A stretch of 5,668 bases of DNA from Clostridiales bacterium (lineage in GTDB: Bacteria > Bacillota > Clostridia > Saccharofermentanales > UBA5734), in assembly GCA_007135995.1 (NCBI GenBank), contig SLHU01000194.1, forward strand, positions 1 through 5,668, written 5' to 3'. Positions 1-5,668 of this stretch are shown piece by piece. Position numbers and translations under genes: made by a program. The notes under the pieces were generated by a model that did not search any database, was not told the origin of the DNA, and saw only the letters and a program-made list of their open reading frames with translations. The first letter of the stretch is position 1. Each line of letters begins with the position of its first letter.

Positions 1-315
1 CAGGAAACGAGATGTGAAAAAAGTTATCTGGCAGCCGAGATTGGAACCGATGACAACAAGCAGCAGGCCGGTCCAAAAGCCAAAGAGCGGGGCGGCCAGT
101 ATCGTCAAGGCCGTGCCGGGAACAGCCAGGACAACGCCGACGATATAAACAGAAAGATAGATGAGCGGAGCATATGGATTTTCTCTGAATTCATTGATCA
201 AAGCGGTCAGGTTGTCGATCGTCAAATACAGTCTGAGGGGACTGACAGCCACGATCAGAACCAACAGCAAAAAAACAGTCAGTTTGACCCAGCCGGAATG
301 CTTTTTAAGCCACAT
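1..315 (-). CDS. TVP38/TMEM64 family (VTT domain) membrane protein, N-terminal 105 residues only
   Basis: This is a partial gene: the reading frame is open from an ATG at 315 to the left edge. It starts with a short basic N-terminus (KK at residues 4-5), then a hydrophobic segment at about residues 12-27. A second hydrophobic stretch at about 49-100 carries the hallmark pattern of the VTT/SNARE-associated-Golgi family. In it I see PGTALT at 66-71, LFG at 77-79, G83, G90, G94, F99-F100 and R103. Family members are polytopic inner-membrane proteins of the DedA/TVP38 superfamily, some linked to lipid scrambling or transport; the cargo of this one cannot be predicted. A GAGGGG ribosome binding site lies about 9 nt upstream of the ATG. 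It is on the same strand as the enzyme operon but more than 360 bp downstream of it and has its own candidate promoter, so it is probably a separate unit. The family call is firm; the role is unknown. Confidence 0.88.
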   Translation of the reverse strand, partial: MWLKKHSGWVKLTVFLLLVLIVAVSPLRLYLTIDNLTALINEFRENPYAPLIYLSVYIVGVVLAVPGTALTILAAPLFGFWTGLLLVVIGSNLGCQITFFTSRFL

Positions 316-374
316 TAATTACTGCCCCTCTCTGTTTGAATCGGCACAAAAATACGATGCCAACATGAGCATCA

Positions 375-438
375 TGTGATAACCATTATAAGGCAATCGC
401 CTTCTACGCGCGTAGCCTGTGGTACAAAGCTTATCACA
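375..438. repeat. Inverted 8-bp pair TGTGATAA / TTATCACA flanking the promoter
   Basis: TGTGATAA at 375-382 and its exact reverse complement TTATCACA at 431-438 face each other across 48 bp. They bracket the -10 box and the central palindrome at 404-415 almost symmetrically. The left copy would cover the predicted transcription start on the minus strand. The pair could be two operator half-sites, but an 8-mer pair can also arise by chance. Confidence 0.3.
385..415 (-). promoter_or_regulatory. Candidate promoter and palindromic operator for the TVP38-family gene
   Basis: On the minus strand there is a perfect TATAAT -10 box (385-390), about 70 bp upstream of the start codon at 315. No good -35 box exists at 16-18 bp. 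Instead a perfect 12-bp palindrome, CTACGCGCGTAG, sits at 404-415, overlapping where the -35 would be. That arrangement would fit a promoter controlled by a regulator binding the palindrome. The element is visible in the sequence; its function is inferred. Confidence 0.4.
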
Positions 439-550
439 ATTCCGGGGAACGGACTTGGGCCGCAGTGGTCTCGATGGATTCTGCATGGAGAAGCAGAGCC
501 AGTCATCAAACGGCTTTTTGCAGATCAAATAGACATCATTGCGTCTGCAG

Positions 551-594
551 TTTTAGCCAGTCCGGTTATAACCCGATATGACTGGGCTGTAAAA
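551..594. repeat. Imperfect inverted repeat, potential long hairpin
   Basis: The left arm TTTTAGCCAGTC (551-562) pairs with GACTGGGCTGTAAAA (580-594), with one bulged G and a two-base bulge. The interior contains GGTTATAACC (564-573), itself a perfect palindrome. As the arms end in T and A runs, it resembles a terminator-like structure, yet neither strand has a clear U-tract straight after the GC stem. It lies downstream of the NagB-like gene, so it could contribute to 3' end formation, or be a protein-binding site. Confidence 0.35.
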
Positions 595-649
595 ATCTCT
601 TACAATGGAAAGCGGCAATGACGATGGTTGCTTAGCCGATAAAATGATG

Positions 650-667
650 GCCGCACAGGTTGGCGGC
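650..667 (-). terminator. Possible weak terminator after the NagB-like gene
   Basis: Read on the minus strand, the stem GCCGC / GCGGC (5 bp, 8-nt loop) begins about 10 nt after the stop codon of the NagB-like gene. It is followed after a few bases by a short TTTT run. The stem is short and the U-run is short and displaced, so this is a weak candidate for the end of the three-gene operon. Confidence 0.22.
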
Positions 668-677
668 AGGCTGCTTG

Positions 678-1628
678 TTAATTACAATCTGCAACCAGCG
701 GGCCGGCCAGGTCAGCCAGATAGAAAAGCTTGCCCGGCAGCGTTGGCATGAAGGTTGAAGGCAGCCAGATATCGGGGCCGTAGCGCAGGGTAATCCAGAA
801 AGACATGCCTTGCCACTGCATGCCGCGCGATAAAGCGCCATCACATCCACCAATAATCTGATCAGACTGCATAAACAGGCCCGGTCCGATCGTATTGGCC
901 CGGCAGGGAACCAGTGTTGTCCTGCTTTTAAAGCTGGTGATCGCGTTTTGCTCGATTGTCAGCGGATGCAGCTGGGCTGCCAGGCGATATGCCGGTTTCC
1001 GCCATGCGTCAACGGATTCGAACTCAGCCGCGAAATGAGGCTCCCAGAAGGCAATGTGGCACATCCGGCCAATACCGAAGACTAAAACAAGCTTGCCGCC
1101 ATCGGCTTTGATCTGGCTGATCTTTTCCGCATATGACGGCAGATTATCCCGGGTGGCAAAATTGCGCTGGTCCGCGGGTACTGTCAATTCTCCAAGAGGA
1201 CCGAAAAACGCCTGCTGCATCGCATTTTCAAAAGCAGCCGGATTATCGGCGGGCAAGGTGTTTCCCTGATCGTCACTCCATTCGTCCATATTAAAGGTAT
1301 AAACGTGGTCACAGCGCACCTGCCAGGCAGTAAGAAAATAGACAGCCCAGCGGTACATGCCCATCGGTCCTACCGGCAGAATCAACGCCAGTTTTTGACC
1401 GGCATCACCAGCTTGCTTGATTGTCAGGGCAATCTCATGGCCCATTTTCGTGTCAAACTCATGAATGTCGTCACAGCTGACCGGCTGAAACTGCTCATGC
1501 CAGAAAGGCTGTCTCATCTTTGCATCTTCCGGCGGGTGATCGCAGCAGGCATCGATCTTCGCCATATCCCAGCCGGCAGGGTAAAAGTTTTCCAGTAATG
1601 ATCCTTTGACTGTTTTCATAAAATCCAT
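678..1628 (-). CDS. NagB-like glucosamine-6-phosphate isomerase/deaminase family protein, divergent
   Basis: This encodes 316 residues of the NagB/6-phosphogluconolactonase superfamily. Typical members convert glucosamine 6-phosphate to fructose 6-phosphate and ammonia in the cytoplasm. Visible motifs are TFNMDEW at 111-117, matching the NagB strand with catalytic Asp72 (here D115), and [13 protein letters not shown] at 185-197, matching GVGNDGHIAFNEP of E. coli NagB. In that second motif the ring-opening His (H191) and its partner Glu (E196) are kept, but Asp141 is replaced by M189. The phosphate-binding loop is LPVGPMGMY (84-92) rather than a TGGTP type, and the C-terminal GxxKA lysine motif appears as GCDGA. 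It therefore belongs to a divergent subfamily and the exact substrate is open. The ATG at 1628 was chosen because AGGAG lies 7 nt upstream; a longer frame to 1748 would overlap the preceding gene. It is the last gene of the operon, 19 bp after the deacetylase. Confidence 0.85.
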   Translation of the reverse strand: MDFMKTVKGSLLENFYPAGWDMAKIDACCDHPPEDAKMRQPFWHEQFQPVSCDDIHEFDTKMGHEIALTIKQAGDAGQKLALILPVGPMGMYRWAVYFLTAWQVRCDHVYTFNMDEWSDDQGNTLPADNPAAFENAMQQAFFGPLGELTVPADQRNFATRDNLPSYAEKISQIKADGGKLVLVFGIGRMCHIAFWEPHFAAEFESVDAWRKPAYRLAAQLHPLTIEQNAITSFKSRTTLVPCRANTIGPGLFMQSDQIIGGCDGALSRGMQWQGMSFWITLRYGPDIWLPSTFMPTLPGKLFYLADLAGPLVADCN

Positions 1629-1647
1629 TGTCTTACTCCTTTTTTCT

Positions 1648-2352
1648 TCAGGGCAACAAGCGCTCAGGCCGTACTCTTGGCCAGACCCGGCAAACCCGAA
1701 ACGCCTCTGCGTGGGTGACACCACATTGCAGACCGCGATAGCGGGCACAGGTCAGGACGAACTCAGGGAAATCAATCTGATCGTGATCTGCCATCCATTT
1801 TAGCTGGCTTTCGTGCTGCTTGAGCATGTTCAGCTTGACTCCGATCGTCTCGCTGATATCAACGTATTCTTCAGGCTGAAACCCGATCCCGGCCAGAGTA
1901 TCCATATAGTAGATCGGGGTCAGGGCGGCGATGCCCGGCTGAGATGTCTCATAGTGAGGCAAAGTCGCTGTAAATGATGCTGCGAAAACCAGCCGGCTGA
2001 CAGCAACATGGTCGGGCATATAATCTTCCGGACTGTGCGTGATGATCAGATCCGGCTGAGCCTGGCGGATGACATCGATTATTTTGTCTTTCTGTTCTTT
2101 GCTCTCTGCGTCGACCAGCAGATCCCCGATATCGCAGCTGACCACTTCGGCGCCAATCAGGCTGCCGGCACTGCGGGCCTCCTTGCGTCTGATCTGCCGC
2201 AGTTCGTCCGGCTGGATCTGGGTATGGCCCATGTTGCCGTTGGCCACATGGCAGATCGTCACAATATGCCCGAGCTGGCTGAAACGGGCAAGCGTTCCTG
2301 CGCACAACGTTTCAATGTCATCTGGGTGACAGCCAATAGCCAGTACATTCAC
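1648..2352 (-). CDS. PIG-L/LmbE family zinc-dependent N-deacetylase
   Basis: This encodes 234 residues, a normal full length for the family. These enzymes remove N-acetyl groups from GlcNAc-containing substrates, such as GlcNAc-PI, bacillithiol precursors and diacetylchitobiose. The N-terminal strand leads to GCHPDDIE (7-14), where H9 and D12 are the expected zinc ligands and D11 the general base. The third ligand is H115 in [10 protein letters not shown] (109-118). [10 protein letters not shown] segment and a C-terminal AEAFR segment are also typical. I chose the GTG start at 2352 because AGGAGG lies 8 nt upstream and the family motif begins 7 residues in. An in-frame ATG at 2415 would add 21 unrelated residues and overlap the DUF4838 gene. 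It sits 22 bp after that gene and 19 bp before the NagB-like gene, which points to an amino-sugar substrate rather than bacillithiol synthesis. The substrate itself is inferred from context only. Confidence 0.93.
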   Translation of the reverse strand: MNVLAIGCHPDDIETLCAGTLARFSQLGHIVTICHVANGNMGHTQIQPDELRQIRRKEARSAGSLIGAEVVSCDIGDLLVDAESKEQKDKIIDVIRQAQPDLIITHSPEDYMPDHVAVSRLVFAASFTATLPHYETSQPGIAALTPIYYMDTLAGIGFQPEEYVDISETIGVKLNMLKQHESQLKWMADHDQIDFPEFVLTCARYRGLQCGVTHAEAFRVCRVWPRVRPERLLP

Positions 2353-2374
2353 GAAGCACCCCTCCTGTCTGATT

Positions 2375-4279
2375 TTACTGCTCAAGCAGCCTTTTATAAA
2401 GCCCGGACAGTTCATTTGCCGCTATTTCACAGTCAAACGTGTAAAGTAGCTGCGGTTCGTTTTCGAACATCCATTGTTTCAAGTGCCCGAACCGGACCTG
2501 TGCCTGATCTGCATCCCCTGCAGCCAGAGCCAGGCAATAATCAGCCAGCCGCCTGGCATATTCCAGAAACAGCTGCAGCAAAAGCCATGACTGACGTTGA
2601 CATTGATCCGGCAAGTCGGTCTGAGACTCGGCCAGAGGTGCGAATGAACTGAGCAGAGGCATGATTTTAGCCAGCTGGCTGACGTGCCCAGGGTTGACCA
2701 GTGGTTTTTCCAGGCGCAGCCAGACCGGATCAAACAATGATGAAAGCTGGCCCATAAACACCCTGACGGCCAGGCCATGCTGGCCAAAAGTATCAGTATA
2801 GACAGCATTGGCCAGCGACTCCAGGTCAGCCTCCTTGTGCCAGAGTGCCTGTGCCATGACCTGCATCAGCAGCGGAGTCGGAAAAAATGCCCGCTGAACC
2901 TGACAGCTGATCAGGCCATTGAGGCCAATGCCGGATAAATTGCGGATATCCTGAAACAGAACGTTGAGAAGCTGTTCGTGGCCTGGATCCCGGTAATGGC
3001 TCCACATCATGTGATAATCGAAATCAAAACTGTCACAGGCGTAAAGCGACTGCCATTTTTCCAGAAAGGCGATATTAGCGGCGGGTGAGCTGGGGAAACT
3101 CAGCTTGTTGCGTTCAAATGGCGGCAGCTTTGCCTTGGCAGTCTGTTCAGGCGCAAAGGGCTTGCTATAAGAACGGGTTATCGGTGCGAACATCAGAACA
3201 AAGCGATCAGGGTTATTCAGCTTCTCGTTTTCGGGAGCCCAAAGCAGATCTACATAGACCAGAAAAACAATCCGCGTGGCCAGTTCCAGTTCCGCCAGTC
3301 GCTGATCAACTTGATTAAGCATGCTGATGTAAAAATCGGCCGGTCTTGTTTCTGTGCACAGGCTGCATTCGCAGTGATTATTGCTTCCGTCAGCCAGCCA
3401 GAAATGCAGCAGATCAACTTCGGGATGAGACGCGGCATACTCAGTGATGCTGTCCACGATTGTCTGCTGAACCTGCTGATTGCCATAACAGAGATTTGTG
3501 TTCAGCGGTACACCGTGATACAGCTCGCGCCTGCCATCAATTTCCGCAAAAAATTGACTGGCACCTTCCGGAACCTGCTCTACTGCCTCCCAGCCCAGCC
3601 CCGACATGCCAAAGGGTTCACACGTCCAGCCATGGCCGACTGCATGATAGATCAGGTCACGCTGTCTGATCGCCGCGATCCCTTCGGCGATGATTTGCCT
3701 GACCTCTTCGACACTCTTTTTTTCCGAATCCAGACAGGGATTGCTTTTATGGTCATAGTACCGGTCAAAGAAGGTAAACGCTTCGCGAAACTGAATGAAA
3801 TAGGCGTTCATGCCGTTTTTCGGCAGCCAGTCAATAATCGAAAGAAAAATCTCCCTGGAAATAGCGCCTTCTATGCAAAGACCCCGGTGCCGATATGACG
3901 GCGTTTCGTCAATCCTGACATTGAGCGCGGACCAGTCTATCGCCGGAACAATCTCGCCATCAGGACCGGGTCTGAGAAACCGGCAGCCGGCTTCCCTGAG
4001 CAGTCGGTAAACAGCAAGCAGGCAGCTGCGCGGATTAATACCGGTAATGATGCCGCTGCCCTGTCTGATGTCAATATAGATCGCGTCATCATAGGCATTT
4101 TCGCCTGGCGGCCGGTCCGGCAGCAGCTGACTGAATAATCCGATCTTGATGCAAAACGGCCGAATGTGCAGCTGATCTGCTTGATTCCGGCACATCTGCC
4201 CGAAGTAACGTTCCAACTCTGCCCCGGCAAACCTGACAGCAGCATGTTCTGATCTGGTATCAACGGATAAAATCTTCAT
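2375..4279 (-). CDS. DUF4838-type glycoside-hydrolase-like protein
   Basis: This encodes 634 residues with no signal peptide, so it is probably cytoplasmic. Residues 1-120 look like the non-catalytic N-terminal alpha/beta domain of GH20/GH67-type enzymes, with GIITGINPRSCLLAVYRLL (76-94) and GCRFLRPGPDGE (98-109). From about 125 a TIM-barrel-like region starts (TPSYRHRG), with NGMNAYFIQF at 155-164. The diagnostic block at 293-324 reads FWLADG, then a cysteine cluster with C303, C305 and C308 (CxCx2C), then PADFY and LNQVD. This matches what I know of DUF4838 proteins. The C-terminal 200 residues look largely helical. Activity is not established; a glycosidase-like role is inferred. AGGAGG at 4285-4290 is 5 nt from the ATG at 4279 and only 2 nt from the adjacent ATG at 4282, so the second is preferred. 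A further ATG at 4330 lies upstream of the ribosome binding site and is unlikely. It is the first gene of the operon. Confidence 0.85.
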   Translation of the reverse strand: MKILSVDTRSEHAAVRFAGAELERYFGQMCRNQADQLHIRPFCIKIGLFSQLLPDRPPGENAYDDAIYIDIRQGSGIITGINPRSCLLAVYRLLREAGCRFLRPGPDGEIVPAIDWSALNVRIDETPSYRHRGLCIEGAISREIFLSIIDWLPKNGMNAYFIQFREAFTFFDRYYDHKSNPCLDSEKKSVEEVRQIIAEGIAAIRQRDLIYHAVGHGWTCEPFGMSGLGWEAVEQVPEGASQFFAEIDGRRELYHGVPLNTNLCYGNQQVQQTIVDSITEYAASHPEVDLLHFWLADGSNNHCECSLCTETRPADFYISMLNQVDQRLAELELATRIVFLVYVDLLWAPENEKLNNPDRFVLMFAPITRSYSKPFAPEQTAKAKLPPFERNKLSFPSSPAANIAFLEKWQSLYACDSFDFDYHMMWSHYRDPGHEQLLNVLFQDIRNLSGIGLNGLISCQVQRAFFPTPLLMQVMAQALWHKEADLESLANAVYTDTFGQHGLAVRVFMGQLSSLFDPVWLRLEKPLVNPGHVSQLAKIMPLLSSFAPLAESQTDLPDQCQRQSWLLLQLFLEYARRLADYCLALAAGDADQAQVRFGHLKQWMFENEPQLLYTFDCEIAANELSGLYKRLLEQ

Positions 4280-4317
4280 CATATCCTCCTCTGATCGGGC
4301 AGTTTCTTCTTCTATAC

Positions 4318-4340
4318 AAGACAAGTACATTGTACAATAA
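4318..4340 (-). promoter_or_regulatory. Candidate operator/promoter of the DUF4838 operon
   Basis: The plus strand has GTACATTGTAC (4325-4335), and overlapping it the perfect palindrome TTGTACAA (4330-4337). On the minus strand this also gives a TACAAT -10-like box about 50 bp upstream of the start codon, without a good -35. TTGTAC/GTAC half-sites resemble operators of GntR-type DNA-binding domains, such as AraR (TTGTACGTACAA), so a repressor site overlapping the promoter is plausible. The regulator is not in the window. Confidence 0.35.
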
Positions 4341-4557
4341 TTTCCGTGAAGTTGCTTCCTATCTGGTAATTTGCCGCCCTTCGTGTTTTAATCATTCTCT
4401 TGGCTTCCTCATCCGTACCACGTTCCTATTCGGAAGGGGATGCGAAAAGGGCGCTGCCACTTTTTTCAACACCCGGGAATGGCTGCTGTGGAGGGCATCA
4501 TAAGCTCATAATTGTGCTTGCCTTCATTTTGGTACCTGGTATCCTGCCGCGCCTGCT

Positions 4558-4585
4558 TTGCCGGTTTTTGGCTAAGTGTTATAAT
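4558..4585 (+). promoter_or_regulatory. Promoter of the GH-A-like gene, extended -10 type
   Basis: A perfect extended -10 (TGTTATAAT, with TG at 4577-4578 and TATAAT at 4580-4585) is preceded at 16 bp by TTGCCG (4558-4563), which matches 4 of 6 bases of the -35 consensus. Transcription would begin near 4592, leaving a leader of about 108 nt before the start codon at 4700. This is the best promoter in the window. Confidence 0.65.
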
Positions 4586-4627
4586 TTGATTATAGTGATC
4601 TGCTGGTTTTGTTCTATTCAAGACCGC

Positions 4628-4666
4628 CGGCCAGTCCGTACCGGACCGCGCCGCTGTTTCCTGTTT
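4628..4666 (+). terminator. Possible leader attenuator hairpin before the GH-A-like gene
   Basis: In the leader, CGGC (4628-4631) pairs with GCCG (4650-4653). Inside that stem GTCCG (4634-4638) pairs with CGGAC (4642-4646) around a three-base loop. The hairpin is followed by CTGTTTCCTGTTTTT, a T-rich tract. It lies between the predicted transcription start and the ribosome binding site, so it could act as an attenuator or a stabilising 5' hairpin. The T tract is interrupted, so termination would be partial at best. Confidence 0.33.
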
Positions 4667-4699
4667 TTCCGCCCTCTCAGAAATATTAGGAGGAAGCCC

Positions 4700-5668
4700 A
4701 TGAACACGAATGTCAGTATAAAAGGCCCCCAGATTTTAATCAATGATCAGCCCGTCTATGCTGAAATACCAGGGGTCCCTGAAAAGGCGCTGGGACTGCT
4801 TATGAATCAGCGCATGATTCAAGGCGTTTTCGATGATTTTAATAATCGCAGCCGCTTCAATTTGTTTGGTAAAGTTTTTGATCCGGATGCAAACACAAAT
4901 CATCTTATTGAGTCATTGCCGCAGTGGTATGACCATGGCCTGCGCGCAATCACGGTCAGTTTTCAAGGTGGTTGGCCGGTCGGCTGTGTCGATGTCGCTG
5001 ATATCGACAACAACCCTTTCGGAAAGGACGGGATGCATATTGATCCGGCTTATGCTCAGCGCATGGACCGTATCATCCGGGCTGCGGATCGTCTTGGCAT
5101 GGTTGTTATCGTCAGCCTGCTTTACTGGGCTCAGTCCCGACAGCTAAAAGATGGCCAGGCTGTGGAAAACGCAGTGAAGGCAGGCGCTCGTTTTTGCCGG
5201 GAAGGCAATTATACGAATGTCATTTTAGAAATTGCCAATGAGTATAACATTGGTCAGTTCAAGAATCACCCGCTCATCTATTATCCGGAAGGCATGGCCC
5301 ATCTTATCCGTCTGGCCCGGCATGAGGCTGGTGTGCCGGTCGGATGCAGCGGCGGTGGCGGTATGGCCGACGAAGAGGTAGTGGGCGAAAGCGATGTTGT
5401 TCTCATTCACGGTAATGGCCTGACATCCGGTCAATACTACGATTTCGTGCGAAAAGTGAAATCCTGGGCTCCCGGTAAGCCGATTGTGTGCAATGAGGAT
5501 TCTCCCTGCTGTACCCGGGTTGAGGTCGCGATGGCCACGCAAACATCCTGGGGTTATTACAATAATTACACAAAGCAGATCCCGCCGGCCGATTATCGTA
5601 TCACGCCTGGAGAAGATTTGTTTTTTGCCCGGCGCATGGCCCGTGCTGTCGGCATTCCGGTGGCACCA
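4700..5668 (+). CDS. Clan GH-A (GH5-like) TIM-barrel glycoside hydrolase-like protein, C-terminus missing
   Basis: The frame is open from the ATG at 4700 to the right edge, giving 323 residues. AGGAGG at 4688-4693 is 6 nt from the ATG. There is no signal peptide, so it is probably cytoplasmic. It starts with a short strand pattern, IKGPQILINDQPVY (7-20), common at the start of barrel hydrolases. Barrel strands can be placed in order: LRAITVSFQGGW (81-92), LGMVVIVSLLYW (132-143), NVILEIANEYN (173-183), VPVGCSGGGG (212-221), DVVLIHGNG (232-240) and KPIVCNEDSP (260-269). A tryptophan, W284, follows. E181 after strand 4 and E266 after strand 7 fall where clan GH-A has its acid/base and nucleophile, and the HGN after strand 6 and W284 also fit. 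The exact GH family and substrate are not recognised. It is transcribed divergently from the DUF4838 operon, suggesting a common pathway. Confidence 0.8.
   Translation, partial: MNTNVSIKGPQILINDQPVYAEIPGVPEKALGLLMNQRMIQGVFDDFNNRSRFNLFGKVFDPDANTNHLIESLPQWYDHGLRAITVSFQGGWPVGCVDVADIDNNPFGKDGMHIDPAYAQRMDRIIRAADRLGMVVIVSLLYWAQSRQLKDGQAVENAVKAGARFCREGNYTNVILEIANEYNIGQFKNHPLIYYPEGMAHLIRLARHEAGVPVGCSGGGGMADEEVVGESDVVLIHGNGLTSGQYYDFVRKVKSWAPGKPIVCNEDSPCCTRVEVAMATQTSWGYYNNYTKQIPPADYRITPGEDLFFARRMARAVGIPVAP

Larger units (their letters stand above)
316..677. other. Intergenic region without a credible gene
   Basis: This stretch of about 360 bp lies between the NagB-like gene and the TVP38-family gene. 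Short open frames exist on both strands (for example 376-621 plus and 319-528 minus). Their translations have no recognisable motifs, no good ribosome binding site, and cross the promoter and hairpin elements. The region holds a candidate minus-strand promoter with a 12-bp palindrome, a pair of inverted 8-mers around it, an imperfect hairpin at 551-594 and a possible weak terminator at 650-667. I see no tRNA, riboswitch or known small RNA. Confidence 0.6.
4283..4699. other. Divergent intergenic control region
   Basis: About 420 bp separates the minus-strand operon from the plus-strand hydrolase-like gene. I see no credible gene in it. Its left end has a GTAC-rich palindromic element near the operon start. 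Its right end has a good plus-strand promoter and a leader with a hairpin. The middle, roughly 4345-4550, shows no element I can name. A shared regulator acting on both directions is plausible but not shown. Confidence 0.6.

Noticed and set aside
319..528. Minus-strand open frame of 69 codons in the gene-free region
   Set aside because: It runs through the TATAAT box and palindrome upstream of the TVP38-family gene, and its composition is not protein-like.
376..621. Plus-strand open frame of 81 codons in the gene-free region
   Set aside because: It begins inside the minus-strand promoter region, has no Shine-Dalgarno site and spans the hairpin at 551-594; the protein has no motif.
1629..1748. 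Longer start for the NagB-like gene
   Set aside because: The extra 40 residues overlap the deacetylase gene and do not resemble the family; the ATG at 1628 has a well-spaced AGGAG.
2353..2415. ATG start at 2415 for the deacetylase
   Set aside because: It would overlap the upstream gene and add 21 unrelated residues, while the GTG at 2352 has AGGAGG 8 nt upstream and fits the family N-terminus.
2008..2652. Plus-strand open frame of 214 codons
   Set aside because: It lies antisense across the deacetylase and the end of the DUF4838 gene, has no ribosome binding site or family motif, and both minus-strand genes have clear catalytic motifs and start signals.
3311..3898. Plus-strand open frame of 195 codons
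   Set aside because: It is entirely antisense to the DUF4838 gene, and its translation shows no recognisable domain.
4405..4430. T-box-like GTGGTAC string on the minus strand upstream of the operon
   Set aside because: Only a short piece of the T-box consensus matches, and no specifier stem or following terminator is visible.
4283..4600. Catabolite-repression (cre) site in the divergent region
   Set aside because: I found no stretch close enough to the cre consensus on either strand.

Overview
The window looks like a carbohydrate-metabolism locus from a Gram-positive bacterium, probably Bacillota. I base this on the strong AGGAGG-type ribosome binding sites in front of nearly every gene, one GTG start, a moderately GC-rich composition judged by eye, and gene families common in Bacillota. 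Genus and species cannot be read from the sequence. I see no RNA genes, insertion sequences, CRISPR arrays or phage genes.

Layout from left to right. A TVP38/TMEM64-type (VTT domain) membrane protein on the minus strand runs off the left edge (315 to 1). Next comes about 360 bp without a credible gene (316-677). It holds a candidate promoter for the membrane protein with a perfect 12-bp palindrome, an imperfect long hairpin, and a possible weak terminator for the operon to its right. A three-gene minus-strand operon follows, transcribed right to left: a DUF4838-type glycoside-hydrolase-like protein (4279-2375), a PIG-L/LmbE zinc deacetylase (2352-1648) and a divergent NagB-like sugar-phosphate isomerase/deaminase homologue (1628-678). 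Gaps inside the operon are only 22 and 19 bp, and each gene has its own Shine-Dalgarno site. A divergent control region of about 420 bp (4280-4699) separates the operon from a plus-strand gene at 4700 that runs off the right edge. That gene encodes a cytoplasmic TIM-barrel protein resembling clan GH-A (GH5-like) hydrolases.

Working model (inference): the operon and the divergent gene form one unit for breaking down an N-acylated amino-sugar glycan or glycoside inside the cell. The two hydrolase-like proteins would cleave glycosidic bonds, the PIG-L enzyme would remove an N-acetyl group, and the NagB-like enzyme would isomerise or deaminate the amino sugar. Archaeal chitin catabolism combines a PIG-L deacetylase and a NagB-like deaminase in a similar way. 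The NagB-like protein lacks several canonical NagB residues, so its substrate may not be glucosamine 6-phosphate. None of the three enzymes whose N-terminus is relevant to export shows a signal peptide, and no transporter lies inside the window.

The most interesting points are the divergent NagB-like active site, the unassigned hydrolase-like proteins on both sides of the control region, and a possible attenuator hairpin in the leader of the plus-strand gene.
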